A stretch of 52,113 nt of DNA from Gammaproteobacteria bacterium. Lineage in GTDB: Bacteria; Pseudomonadota; Gammaproteobacteria; SZUA-152. The stretch covers positions 1 to 52,113 of the forward strand of contig JAKISS010000016.1 of assembly GCA_021648485.1 (NCBI GenBank), written 5' to 3'. Positions 17,430 through 24,645 of this stretch are shown one piece after another. The position numbers and the translations under genes were made by a program. The first letter of the stretch is position 1. Every line of letters begins with the position of its first letter. The notes below the pieces were generated by a model. That model was not told the origin of the DNA, did no database searches, and saw only the letters and a program-made list of their open reading frames with translations.

Positions 17430-18001
17430 GATATCCTCCTGATTTGATTGATTGGGTCTGTTTCCTGGTTGTGGTGGTCTTTGCTGTAATCCAGCAGTTT
17501 TCCGGCCAGTGCTTTGCGTGCCCGACACAGACGACTCATTACGGTGCCGATGGGAATCTGTAATATTTCCGAGACTTCGGTGTAACGCAATCCTTCCAGG
17601 TCCACCAGGGTGATTGTTTGGCGTTGTGCCATTGGCAGTTCGGCTATGGCGTTCCGAATGGAATGTTTGAGGCGCTGCTGTTCCAGTTGATGCTCGGGGG
17701 TATTGCTGTCCCGCTGCACATAATCATCAATATTTTCCGTGGGCCGGGTGCGGCGAAAGTGGTCTTTCCAGCAATTGGACAATATACCGAACAGCCAGCG
17801 GTCTATGGTCTCCGGGTCTCTGGCCTGTGCGAGGTTTTTTAAACCTTTGGTCAGTGCTTCCTGAGTCAGCTCGTCCGCCAGGACAGGGTCGTGGGTCCAG
17901 GAACAGGCCAGGCGATACAAACGTGGCCGACATTCCCCCACGGATTTTTTCAGCTTTTTGTTTCTGGACAAAATACCCAGAGGATTGAATGTGGTCACCA
18001 T
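17426..18001 (-). CDS. ECF-type RNA polymerase sigma factor
   Basis: 191 residues with sigma-70 region 2 (PRLYRLACSWTHDPVLADELTQEAL, then a region-2.4-like segment WLFGILSNCWKDHFRR) and region 4 (LPMAQRQTITLVDLEGLRYTEVSEILQIPIGTVMSRLCRARKAL). The length and absence of regions 1 and 3 make it an ECF sigma factor. AGGAG precedes the ATG. It is cotranscribed with the overlapping membrane anti-sigma gene. A GGAAT-N17-CGTC element lies 32 bp upstream of its start, and an identical one faces the DsrE–porin genes, so it probably controls both. The exact ECF group cannot be set without a profile search. Confidence 0.93.
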   Translation of the reverse strand: MVTTFNPLGILSRNKKLKKSVGECRPRLYRLACSWTHDPVLADELTQEALTKGLKNLAQARDPETIDRWLFGILSNCWKDHFRRTRPTENIDDYVQRDSNTPEHQLEQQRLKHSIRNAIAELPMAQRQTITLVDLEGLRYTEVSEILQIPIGTVMSRLCRARKALAGKLLDYSKDHHNQETDPINQIRRIS

Positions 18002-18032
18002 TGTTTTGAATTCTCCTGCTGCCTTTCAGTAT

Positions 18033-18058
18033 GACGCCGGGCATCAGCGGATTATTCC
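18033..18058 (-). promoter_or_regulatory. Predicted ECF promoter of the sigma/anti-sigma operon
   Basis: On the minus strand GGAAT (18058–18054), 17 bases, then CGTC (18036–18033), about 32 bp before the sigma-factor ATG. GGAA-type -35 and CGTC-type -10 elements are typical of ECF sigma factors. The same elements with the same spacing occur in the opposite direction at 18125–18150. Confidence 0.6.
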
Positions 18059-18124
18059 AACATTCCGGTATTTTTTTGTCGGGCGCAAGAACATTCACAT
18101 TGGGAAAACGGGCAGATAAAAAAG

Positions 18125-18150
18125 GGAATAAAAAACAGAAGCTCAACGTC
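18125..18150 (+). promoter_or_regulatory. Predicted ECF promoter of the DsrE–porin operon
   Basis: GGAAT (18125–18129), 17 bases, CGTC (18147–18150), 65 bp before the DsrE-like gene's ATG. It matches in sequence and spacing the element in front of the divergent sigma gene, so both directions are likely read by the same ECF sigma factor. Confidence 0.6.
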
Positions 18151-18215
18151 TGCTGCATGTATCGACAACTGACAGCGTTGATATTTTGCTTTTTTGGTTA
18201 CGGGAGAATAAATCA

Positions 18216-18668
18216 ATGTTTACACATATCGCCAAATGGTCAGTCTTGCTTGCAGCGTTGGTGTTGATCACGGGGGGAGTTCAGTCAGTTTTCGCGGCAG
18301 ACAAACCGTTCGCTGAAAAAAAGATTGTTTTGCAGATATCTGACCCCGACCCTTTCAAGCAAACACTGGTGTTGAATGTGGCCAATAATCTGATCAAGGA
18401 ATATGGCACCGATGGCGTGGAGATTGAGATTGTTGCTTTTGGTCCCGGTTTGCGTTTGTTGTTTGCTGACAATGCTAACAAAGGTCGTATTCAGGGGTTG
18501 GATGCTAATGGTGTTGGGTTCAGGGGGTGTAGCAATACCCAAAAAAGTATGGCTAAAAAACTGGGTTATGTTCCAGAGATGAATCCGGTTGCTTTGGTTG
18601 AAGGCCCGGGGGTGGTGCGCATCGTCAAGCTGGTCACGGAAGAAGGGTATACCCTGGTCAAGCCCTGA
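18216..18668 (+). CDS. Secreted DsrE-like protein
   Basis: 150 residues: signal peptide (WSVLLAALVLITGGVQSVFA) and a DsrE/DsrF-superfamily domain (KKIVLQISDPDPFK, VEIEIVAFGPGLRLL, GVGFRGCSNTQKSM with Cys105, and GPGVVRIVKLVTEEGYTLVKP). Cytoplasmic DsrE-family proteins bind or transfer sulfur through a conserved cysteine; here Cys105 sits in the equivalent GVxFxxCxNT position, but the protein is exported. Start ATG 18216 follows GGGAG; an earlier in-frame TTG (18186) lacks support. Its domain resembles the periplasmic part of the anti-sigma factor encoded divergently. Downstream is a porin gene. Substrate unknown. Confidence 0.85.
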   Translation: MFTHIAKWSVLLAALVLITGGVQSVFAADKPFAEKKIVLQISDPDPFKQTLVLNVANNLIKEYGTDGVEIEIVAFGPGLRLLFADNANKGRIQGLDANGVGFRGCSNTQKSMAKKLGYVPEMNPVALVEGPGVVRIVKLVTEEGYTLVKP

Positions 18669-18694
18669 ATGGTTACATAGGTTAAACCGTAACT

Positions 18695-18729
18695 AAAAAC
18701 AATCACGGTAACCAGTTTGAATTGTTTTT
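18695..18729 (+). terminator. Intercistronic A/T hairpin (possible attenuator)
   Basis: Perfect 9-bp inverted repeat AAAAACAAT (18695–18703) and ATTGTTTTT (18721–18729) with a 17-base loop, ending in a T-run just before the porin's ribosome-binding site. It looks like a weak intrinsic terminator or attenuator that would lower porin expression relative to the DsrE-like gene. Confidence 0.45.
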
Positions 18730-18743
18730 AGGGGGGAGCACAT

Positions 18744-20153
18744 ATGAAACAGGCATTGAGAAAAATGGCTCTGGCAGCTGTATGCGTCGGGGGAGTGGCT
18801 GTAACCATACCGGTGCAAGCCGCCAATTGGCTGATGTTGCAGGGCACGGAACCTGCTTCGACGGCAGGCCGGGCAAAGGTCTGGGGATTTATTCAGCCAG
18901 AGTATCAACAAACCCGTGGTTCTGAAATTGATGCGGGTCCGTGGACCGGGCAGCGGGCTGTTTTTAATGCCATGCGCCCGGACTTGAAGGCAGATAAAGG
19001 TTTTAACACCATCCGTGCCCGTGTTGGTGTGCGAGGTGTCGGCATGCCCATCGACCCCAAGGTTAACTACTTTTTTCTGGCGGAGTTTGGTAACAACGGT
19101 ATCACTCAACAGGGCGGTGGCAGTGTTAAAGTGACTGATGCCAGTGTCACCCTGAACCATATTCCCGGTGCCCGTATCCGGGTCGGTACATTCAAGACTC
19201 CTGGTTCGGAGGAAGGGCTACAAGCCATTCATGTGTTTGATTACATCAATTTTACGGGAGCCACCAACGGTCTGTTGCTGGAGCGGTTTTTCAACGGTAA
19301 TGGCTCTGGCACTTTTGTGAGCCCGGTTGCTGGTCCTGGTACTGCCGCTGATTCCGGCGATGCCAATCGCCCGAATGGTTCGGTGAGCGCATTCCGTGAC
19401 ACGGGTGTCCAGGTGTTTGATACCTTTAAGCAGGGCAGCTGGGAGCATGCTTACGCCATCATGATGGGGAATGGTAACGGCATTGCCCGTGGTGAAAATG
19501 ATGACAATAAAGAGACTTACCTTTACTGGTCATCTGAGAGAGTCTATGCGGGTAGTGGCCCACGCCGTCAGGGTTGGAAAATGTTCGCCTGGAAACAAAG
19601 TGGCAAGCGTACATTGAGCACGGAAGGGGCCGGTGAGTATAACCGTGATCGTGCCGGTCTGGGTACGACGTATAAAAAAGGCAGACACCGTGCCGCGTTC
19701 GAATATATTACCGCCGATGGTATGATTTTCAACGGTACGGATGGTGGTGCCATCGCAGGCAGTGTCTCCAACCTGCCCGCAGGTGCTGCGGGTAAGTTCA
19801 CCGGCAATACTGATGCTGGTGGTGATGGTCAGGTGACGGCATCGTTTAATGTGGAGGTTGAAGGTGAAGCCGATGGTTATTATCTTCATTACGGTTTTGC
19901 GCCGAATCCACGCTGGGAATTCGATGTGCGCTACGATGTGTATAACCGGATGACGGATGTATCAGCCAAGGAACGGCAATTCAAGACCTGGACTCTGGGT
20001 ACACAGTATTTCTTCAACAGGAAGAGCCGGGTTATCGTCAATTACGAAATCCGTAATGCCGAGGCACCGAACCTGCCTGTTAGTGATAATGCCAACAAGA
20101 TACTGAGCGGGATGGATAACCGTTTTTCGGCGCAATTGCTGATTATTTTCTAG
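18744..20153 (+). CDS. Outer-membrane porin-like beta-barrel protein
   Basis: 469 residues with signal peptide (MALAAVCVGGVAVTIPVQA) and alternating beta strands throughout. The pattern resembles phosphate-selective porin O/P-type proteins: KVWGFIQPEYQQTRG near the start, FNTIRARVGVRG, NYFFLAEFGNNG, GARIRVGTFKTPG and FEYITADGMIF. It ends in an aromatic residue (QLLIIF), the usual outer-membrane insertion signal. GGGGGGAG precedes the ATG. It lies 75 bp after the DsrE-like gene, probably in the same ECF-driven operon. It could be a solute channel or the barrel of a cytochrome conduit; sequence alone does not decide. Confidence 0.82.
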   Translation: MKQALRKMALAAVCVGGVAVTIPVQAANWLMLQGTEPASTAGRAKVWGFIQPEYQQTRGSEIDAGPWTGQRAVFNAMRPDLKADKGFNTIRARVGVRGVGMPIDPKVNYFFLAEFGNNGITQQGGGSVKVTDASVTLNHIPGARIRVGTFKTPGSEEGLQAIHVFDYINFTGATNGLLLERFFNGNGSGTFVSPVAGPGTAADSGDANRPNGSVSAFRDTGVQVFDTFKQGSWEHAYAIMMGNGNGIARGENDDNKETYLYWSSERVYAGSGPRRQGWKMFAWKQSGKRTLSTEGAGEYNRDRAGLGTTYKKGRHRAAFEYITADGMIFNGTDGGAIAGSVSNLPAGAAGKFTGNTDAGGDGQVTASFNVEVEGEADGYYLHYGFAPNPRWEFDVRYDVYNRMTDVSAKERQFKTWTLGTQYFFNRKSRVIVNYEIRNAEAPNLPVSDNANKILSGMDNRFSAQLLIIF

Positions 20154-20273
20154 CAATTGGCATCAATCATGAGCGCATTCCGTATTTATGGTGAAGAGAT
20201 GTAGATTAACACTACCCCTTTGCCGCTGTAGCCCTTACCATTAGCGGTTCAAATTTCCGGGGGGAAGTGTGGC

Positions 20274-21317
20274 ATGGTAAAGGTGGGCATTGTAGGTGGT
20301 ACGGGTTACACAGGCGTGGAATTGCTGCGCCTGCTGGCGGCCCATCCCGAAGTGGAACTGGTGATGATTACTTCCCGTTCCGAGGCTGGTCTGCCGGTGG
20401 CAGACATGTTCCCCAATCTGCGCGGCCATGTTGATCTCGCATTCAGTGTCCCTGACCCGGCAGCGCTGGCGACGTGTGATGTGGTGTTTTTCGCAACCCC
20501 TAACGGGGTGGCCATGCAATCGGTGCCGGCGTTGTTGGAAGCGGGCGTGAAGGTGATTGATCTGGCGGCCGATTTTCGGCTCAAAGACACAGAAGAATGG
20601 GCGCAATGGTACGGCCAGCCTCATGCTTGTCCGCAGTTGCTCGACGAGGCGGTGTACGGTCTGTCTGAGGTAAACCGGGCCGCCATCAGTGAAGCACGGT
20701 TGATCGCTAATCCCGGTTGTTATCCTACGGCGGTGCAACTGGGCCTGTTACCGTTGCTGGAAAAAGGTCTGGTGGATACCGGGCGGTTGATTGCAGATTG
20801 CAAATCCGGTGTTAGTGGTGCAGGTCGCAAGGCCGCAGTGAGTGCCCTGCTGTGCGAGACCAGTGAAAACTTCAAAGCTTATGGTGTGGCAGGGCATCGG
20901 CATTGGCCGGAGATTCGTCAGGGGCTGAATGCTGCTGTTGAAGGTAATGTGGGGCTGACTTTTGTTCCACATCTTACGCCCATGTTACGGGGGATTCATG
21001 CCACACTGTATGCCACTCTGCTCAATTCTGATGATGCAACCGATGCGGATTTGCAGGCGTTGTACGAACAACGTTATGCCAGCGAACCCTTTGTGGACGT
21101 GCTGCCCATGGGCAGCCACCCGGAGACTCGCAGTGTAAAAGGTGCCAATACCTGCCGCATTGCCATCCATCGGCCACAAGGTGCTGACACCGTGGTGATT
21201 CTCTCGGTGATCGACAATCTGGTGAAAGGGGCTGCCGGGCAGGCGGTGCAGAATATGAATATTCTTTGTGGTTTGCCGGAAACAGCAGGGCTGTCAGGTA
21301 TTGCGCTTGTTCCTTAA
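20274..21317 (+). CDS. argC: N-acetyl-gamma-glutamyl-phosphate reductase
   Basis: 347 residues; NADPH-dependent third step of arginine biosynthesis (N-acetylglutamyl phosphate to the semialdehyde). Rossmann motif [17 protein letters not shown] at the N-terminus and the catalytic cysteine in [13 protein letters not shown] (about residue 149) are present, as is the catalytic histidine region [11 protein letters not shown]. Normal length for the single-function bacterial enzyme. GGGGGGAAG precedes the ATG. Followed by a DUF6776 gene, bactofilin and erpA, a common Gammaproteobacterial order. Confidence 0.97.
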   Translation: MVKVGIVGGTGYTGVELLRLLAAHPEVELVMITSRSEAGLPVADMFPNLRGHVDLAFSVPDPAALATCDVVFFATPNGVAMQSVPALLEAGVKVIDLAADFRLKDTEEWAQWYGQPHACPQLLDEAVYGLSEVNRAAISEARLIANPGCYPTAVQLGLLPLLEKGLVDTGRLIADCKSGVSGAGRKAAVSALLCETSENFKAYGVAGHRHWPEIRQGLNAAVEGNVGLTFVPHLTPMLRGIHATLYATLLNSDDATDADLQALYEQRYASEPFVDVLPMGSHPETRSVKGANTCRIAIHRPQGADTVVILSVIDNLVKGAAGQAVQNMNILCGLPETAGLSGIALVP

Positions 21318-21423
21318 TAGCCTGTTAATACCGCCAGAGTGTAAATCAGAGTGATCGTTGTAAAATGATGTCGAAAAGTTGTATGCATTTGGTGTGGATA
21401 ATAAAACAGGCGGGTTGGGTGTT

Positions 21424-22140
21424 ATGCCGTCGAAATTGATTATCAAATCCCACCATCCCTGGCGATATCGCGTGAAGCTGGTATCGCTGGGGTCAGTCTT
21501 GGTATTGCTTGCCTGGGCTGTGTTTGAGTTCGGGTTTTCCCGTGCAGGTTACGATAATGACAACTTGCATGCTCAGCGCGAATTACTGCGTGAACAAATC
21601 GACATGGAAAAGCAGCGTACCCGGGGTTTGCGGGCGCAGCTTGCAGTGCTGGAACGGGCGAGTCAGGTTGACCGGCAGGCTTACGATATGGTGGAAAAAT
21701 CGCTGAAGCAGGTGCAGGATGAAATGCTGGAGCTTCAACAGGAAGTGGCATTTTACCGGGGTATTGTGTCACCGACGGAAGCGGCCAGCGGCCTGAATAT
21801 TACCAGTCTTAAATTGACGAGTATTGGAGAGGCTAGTGCTTACCGCTTCAAACTGGTGTTGACCCAGTTAAAATCCAATGTGCGGCTTATCAGAGGGTAC
21901 GTGCGTATGGAGTTTGAGGGAGTGAAAGACGGCGCACAAATGCAGCTGGGTTTGAAAGAAGTTTCGGGTGGTGCGCTGGATAAACTTAAATTACGGTTCA
22001 AATATTTTCAGAATAATGAAGGCGAGATTGTCTTGCCGGAAGGTTTTTTACCCTCACGGGTGTTGGTGGAAGTCGTGCCCAGTGGCAAGGATGCACCTCG
22101 GCTTAAAAAAACGTTTGATTGGTCGGATGTCAGCTCGTAA
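21424..22140 (+). CDS. DUF6776-type membrane-anchored coiled-coil protein
   Basis: 238 residues. Seen: one N-terminal transmembrane segment (VKLVSLGSVLVLLAWAVFEFGF), a coiled coil (about residues 45–115, rich in E/Q/R/L heptads) and a C-terminal beta-rich domain (SLKLTSIGEASAYRFKLVLTQ and LIRGYVRMEFEG). Single-pass with the bulk in the periplasm. The same arrangement is found in proteins encoded between argC and bactofilin in many Gammaproteobacteria. The function is not established; a cell-envelope role with the neighbouring bactofilin is inference. The ATG at 21424 was chosen over a TTG 45 bases upstream because the family N-terminus starts near the basic MPSKLIIKS. Confidence 0.75.
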   Translation: MPSKLIIKSHHPWRYRVKLVSLGSVLVLLAWAVFEFGFSRAGYDNDNLHAQRELLREQIDMEKQRTRGLRAQLAVLERASQVDRQAYDMVEKSLKQVQDEMLELQQEVAFYRGIVSPTEAASGLNITSLKLTSIGEASAYRFKLVLTQLKSNVRLIRGYVRMEFEGVKDGAQMQLGLKEVSGGALDKLKLRFKYFQNNEGEIVLPEGFLPSRVLVEVVPSGKDAPRLKKTFDWSDVSS

Positions 22141-22202
22141 AACTATAAATAAAACCATAAACAGAGCACTGTTTCCGGTGCTCATGAAAGGAGTCGGAAC
22201 AC

Positions 22203-22631
22203 ATGTTTTTTGGGAAAAAAAATACACGTCGAAATTCACAAATTGATTCGCTGATTGGCAGCGGTACAGAATTACGTGGTGACGTGCATTTCAAGGATGG
22301 CCTGCACATCGATGGCATAGTGAAGGGTAACGTTATCGCCGAAGGTAAGAGTTCCATACTCACCATGAGTGAACATGGTCGTATAGAAGGTGAAGTACGG
22401 GTGCATAATCTGGTGCTTAATGGTGAGGTCATAGGCGATGTGCATGCCTCAGAACACATTGAGCTTGCGCCAGCGGCGCGCGTTACCGGTAATGTGTATT
22501 ATAATCTTATTGAAATGGCTATGGGTGCCGAAGTGAACGGCAACCTCGTGCATGAAGTTGAAGCCACCACCGCGACGGAGCAGCGCACGTTGCCTGCGGG
22601 GGATACAGGTCTTGCTGCTGACGGGGGCTGA
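22203..22631 (+). CDS. Bactofilin (polymer-forming cytoskeletal protein)
   Basis: 142 residues. The central DUF583/bactofilin domain shows the regular beta-helix pattern: SLIGSGTELRGDVHFKDG, LHIDGIVKGNVIAEG, GRIEGEVRVHNLVLNGEVIGDV and ELAPAARVTGNVYYN. Bactofilins self-assemble without nucleotide into filaments at the membrane and help position cell-wall enzymes. A short basic N-terminus (FFGKKNTRRNS) and a disordered acidic tail are normal. Ribosome-binding site GAAAGGAG precedes the ATG. Lies 62 bp after the DUF6776 gene, probably the same operon. Confidence 0.95.
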   Translation: MFFGKKNTRRNSQIDSLIGSGTELRGDVHFKDGLHIDGIVKGNVIAEGKSSILTMSEHGRIEGEVRVHNLVLNGEVIGDVHASEHIELAPAARVTGNVYYNLIEMAMGAEVNGNLVHEVEATTATEQRTLPAGDTGLAADGG

Positions 22632-22758
22632 TTCTTGATTAAATCAGTCGGAAATGTTTTACTTTAGCCGTTGCTAATATATGCCCGGTCAGCGCAGGAT
22701 GGTCATTTGACGTTGGTGGGCATTTTGAATGTGGAGTGATTTTGTGGGAGCGGTCAAT

Positions 22759-23142
22759 ATGAATACAGAAACAGTCTCGAATGGTGCGTCTGCCGGAGTG
22801 GGAAATGCGCCGGAAGAACTGCTGGTAGTCACCCAGAATGCGGCGGACAAGGTAAAGGCGCTCATCGAAGAAGAAGGTAACGATGCGTTGAAGCTGCGGG
22901 TGTTTGTCACCGGAGGAGGTTGTTCCGGCTTCCAATATGGCTTTTCCTTTGATGAAAAGGTGAACGACGGAGACACGGCCATTGAAAAAGACGGCGTGAC
23001 TTTTTTGGTGGACCCCATGAGTTATCAGTATCTGATAGGCGCTGAACTGGATTACCAGGAAGGCCTGATGGGTTCTCAGTTTATGATTAAAAATCCCAAT
23101 GCCAGCACGACCTGTGGTTGCGGTTCGTCTTTTTCCATCTAG
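22759..23142 (+). CDS. erpA: Iron–sulfur cluster insertion protein ErpA
   Basis: 127-residue A-type Fe–S carrier that delivers clusters to apoproteins. The three conserved cysteines are present: [11 protein letters not shown] and the C-terminal [10 protein letters not shown]-type domain from [16 protein letters not shown] to the end, with the typical [19 protein letters not shown] segment. Start ATG 22759 is preceded by GGGAG; in-frame codons at 22729 (ATG) and 22744 (GTG) are possible but less well supported. An N-terminal 15-residue extension precedes the domain. Downstream 23175–23252 contains two hairpins. Confidence 0.94.
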   Translation: MNTETVSNGASAGVGNAPEELLVVTQNAADKVKALIEEEGNDALKLRVFVTGGGCSGFQYGFSFDEKVNDGDTAIEKDGVTFLVDPMSYQYLIGAELDYQEGLMGSQFMIKNPNASTTCGCGSSFSI

Positions 23143-23174
23143 CTGAATTTACGCTCTGCAACAAACCTCAAGTC

Positions 23175-23252
23175 ATACTGGCCGCAGGCCGCCAGTATCA
23201 GCAAACGGGATCAATAGAATGCGCAGATTAACAGGGTGTTGATCCCCCTGTT
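23175..23252 (+). terminator. Hairpins between erpA and citrate synthase
   Basis: Two inverted repeats: ATACTGGC/GCCAGTAT (23175–23182 and 23191–23198), and AACAGGG/CCCTGTT (23230–23236 and 23246–23252). Neither is followed by a strong T-run; they may form a weak terminator for erpA. Confidence 0.4.
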
Positions 23253-23301
23253 TGTTATGCTTGCACTCCCTCACTAATCAGTTTCAGCGTGGAGACACCT
23301 C

Positions 23302-24459
23302 ATGAGTGAATACTTGCCAGGCCTTGCGGGCGTACCGGCGACCAAATCCAATATTTCGGCTATTGATGGTGAGAAGGGTGTGCTTTATTACCGGGGCTAT
23401 CCCATCGAGCAGCTGGCCAAACACAGCAGCTTTGAAGAAACCACGTTATTACTGCTGGACGGTGAACTGCCAAATCAGACAGATCTGGACGAATTTGACG
23501 AACAGCTACGGGAAAATCGCCAGGTTAAATACCACATCCGTGAGCTGATGAAGGCATTACCTGCGACTGGTCATCCGATGGATATGTTACAAACGGCTGT
23601 GGCCAGTCTCGCCATGTTTTATCCGGGTAACGAATGCCTGACCAGCAAAAGTGTGTGTGAAGACATGAATTACATTCACAACATGACCGTAAAAATTATC
23701 GCACGCATGGGCACCATGGTGGCCATGTGGCAACACCTGCGTAGCGGTTACGAGCCACCAGCGCCACGCGAAGATCTTAACTATGCGCAAAACTTTTTGT
23801 ACATGCTGAATCGTAAAGAGGCTGATCCCCTGTTGGCGCGCATTATGGATGTCTGCCTGATTCTGCACGCGGAACATACTATCAATGCCTCGACGTTTTC
23901 GACCCTGGTGACCGCCTCCACCCTGGCCAGTCCCTATAGCGTTATTGCCGCCGCCATTGGCACTTTGTCGGGACCATTGCACGGGGGTGCCAATCAGCGT
24001 GTGCTGGAAATGCTTAATGAAATCGGCTCGCCGGATAAGGCTGAAGCTTATGTGGATAAAAAGCTGGCCAACAAACAGGTTATTTGGGGCATGGGGCATC
24101 GTGAATACAAAACCAAAGACCCGCGTGCTACGATTTTGCAGGGACTGGTTGCACAGCTGAGGGAAGCACGCGGCGGTGCGGTAAACCCGTTAATGGAAAT
24201 TGCCCTGGCGGTGGAAAAAGTGGTGGAAGATCGTTTGGCACACAAAGGTGTTTATCCCAATGTGGATTTTTATTCCGGTATTCTTTATCACGAAATGGGC
24301 ATTCCCGGTGATCAGTTCACTACGATTTTTGCCATGTCACGTTCTGCTGGCTGGCTGGCACACTGGCGTGAACAGTTGGCAGACAATCGTATTTTCCGGC
24401 CGACGCAAGTGTATATCGGTTCTCCTGAACGTGATTATGTTTCGATAGAAAAAAGATAA
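23302..24459 (+). CDS. gltA: Citrate synthase
   Basis: 385 residues, the short form of citrate synthase (acetyl-CoA plus oxaloacetate to citrate). Catalytic regions visible: LILHAEHTINASTF, SGPLHGGANQRVLEML, VIWGMGHREYKTKDPRA (catalytic His) and the C-terminal arginine region AHWREQL. GGAGACACCTC precedes the ATG. The length and sequence type overlap with 2-methylcitrate synthases, but no prpB or prpD genes are nearby, which favours the TCA-cycle role. Apparently monocistronic; convergent with the large lipoprotein gene. Confidence 0.93.
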   Translation: MSEYLPGLAGVPATKSNISAIDGEKGVLYYRGYPIEQLAKHSSFEETTLLLLDGELPNQTDLDEFDEQLRENRQVKYHIRELMKALPATGHPMDMLQTAVASLAMFYPGNECLTSKSVCEDMNYIHNMTVKIIARMGTMVAMWQHLRSGYEPPAPREDLNYAQNFLYMLNRKEADPLLARIMDVCLILHAEHTINASTFSTLVTASTLASPYSVIAAAIGTLSGPLHGGANQRVLEMLNEIGSPDKAEAYVDKKLANKQVIWGMGHREYKTKDPRATILQGLVAQLREARGGAVNPLMEIALAVEKVVEDRLAHKGVYPNVDFYSGILYHEMGIPGDQFTTIFAMSRSAGWLAHWREQLADNRIFRPTQVYIGSPERDYVSIEKR

Positions 24460-24645
24460 CCAAGCCTGACGCTTTTTTCAGACGCGACTGCTTCAGCACT
24501 TTTTGCCGCTGATTGACACCGTACATCGATATAATTTTTATGCCGTCATGTAACGGGTGGGGCCGGTTCCTGGAATTCAACAAGCCCCGGATATCAATGA
24601 CAATCAATATTTTTTTCAGTGACCAGTGAAAAACACATACTTACA

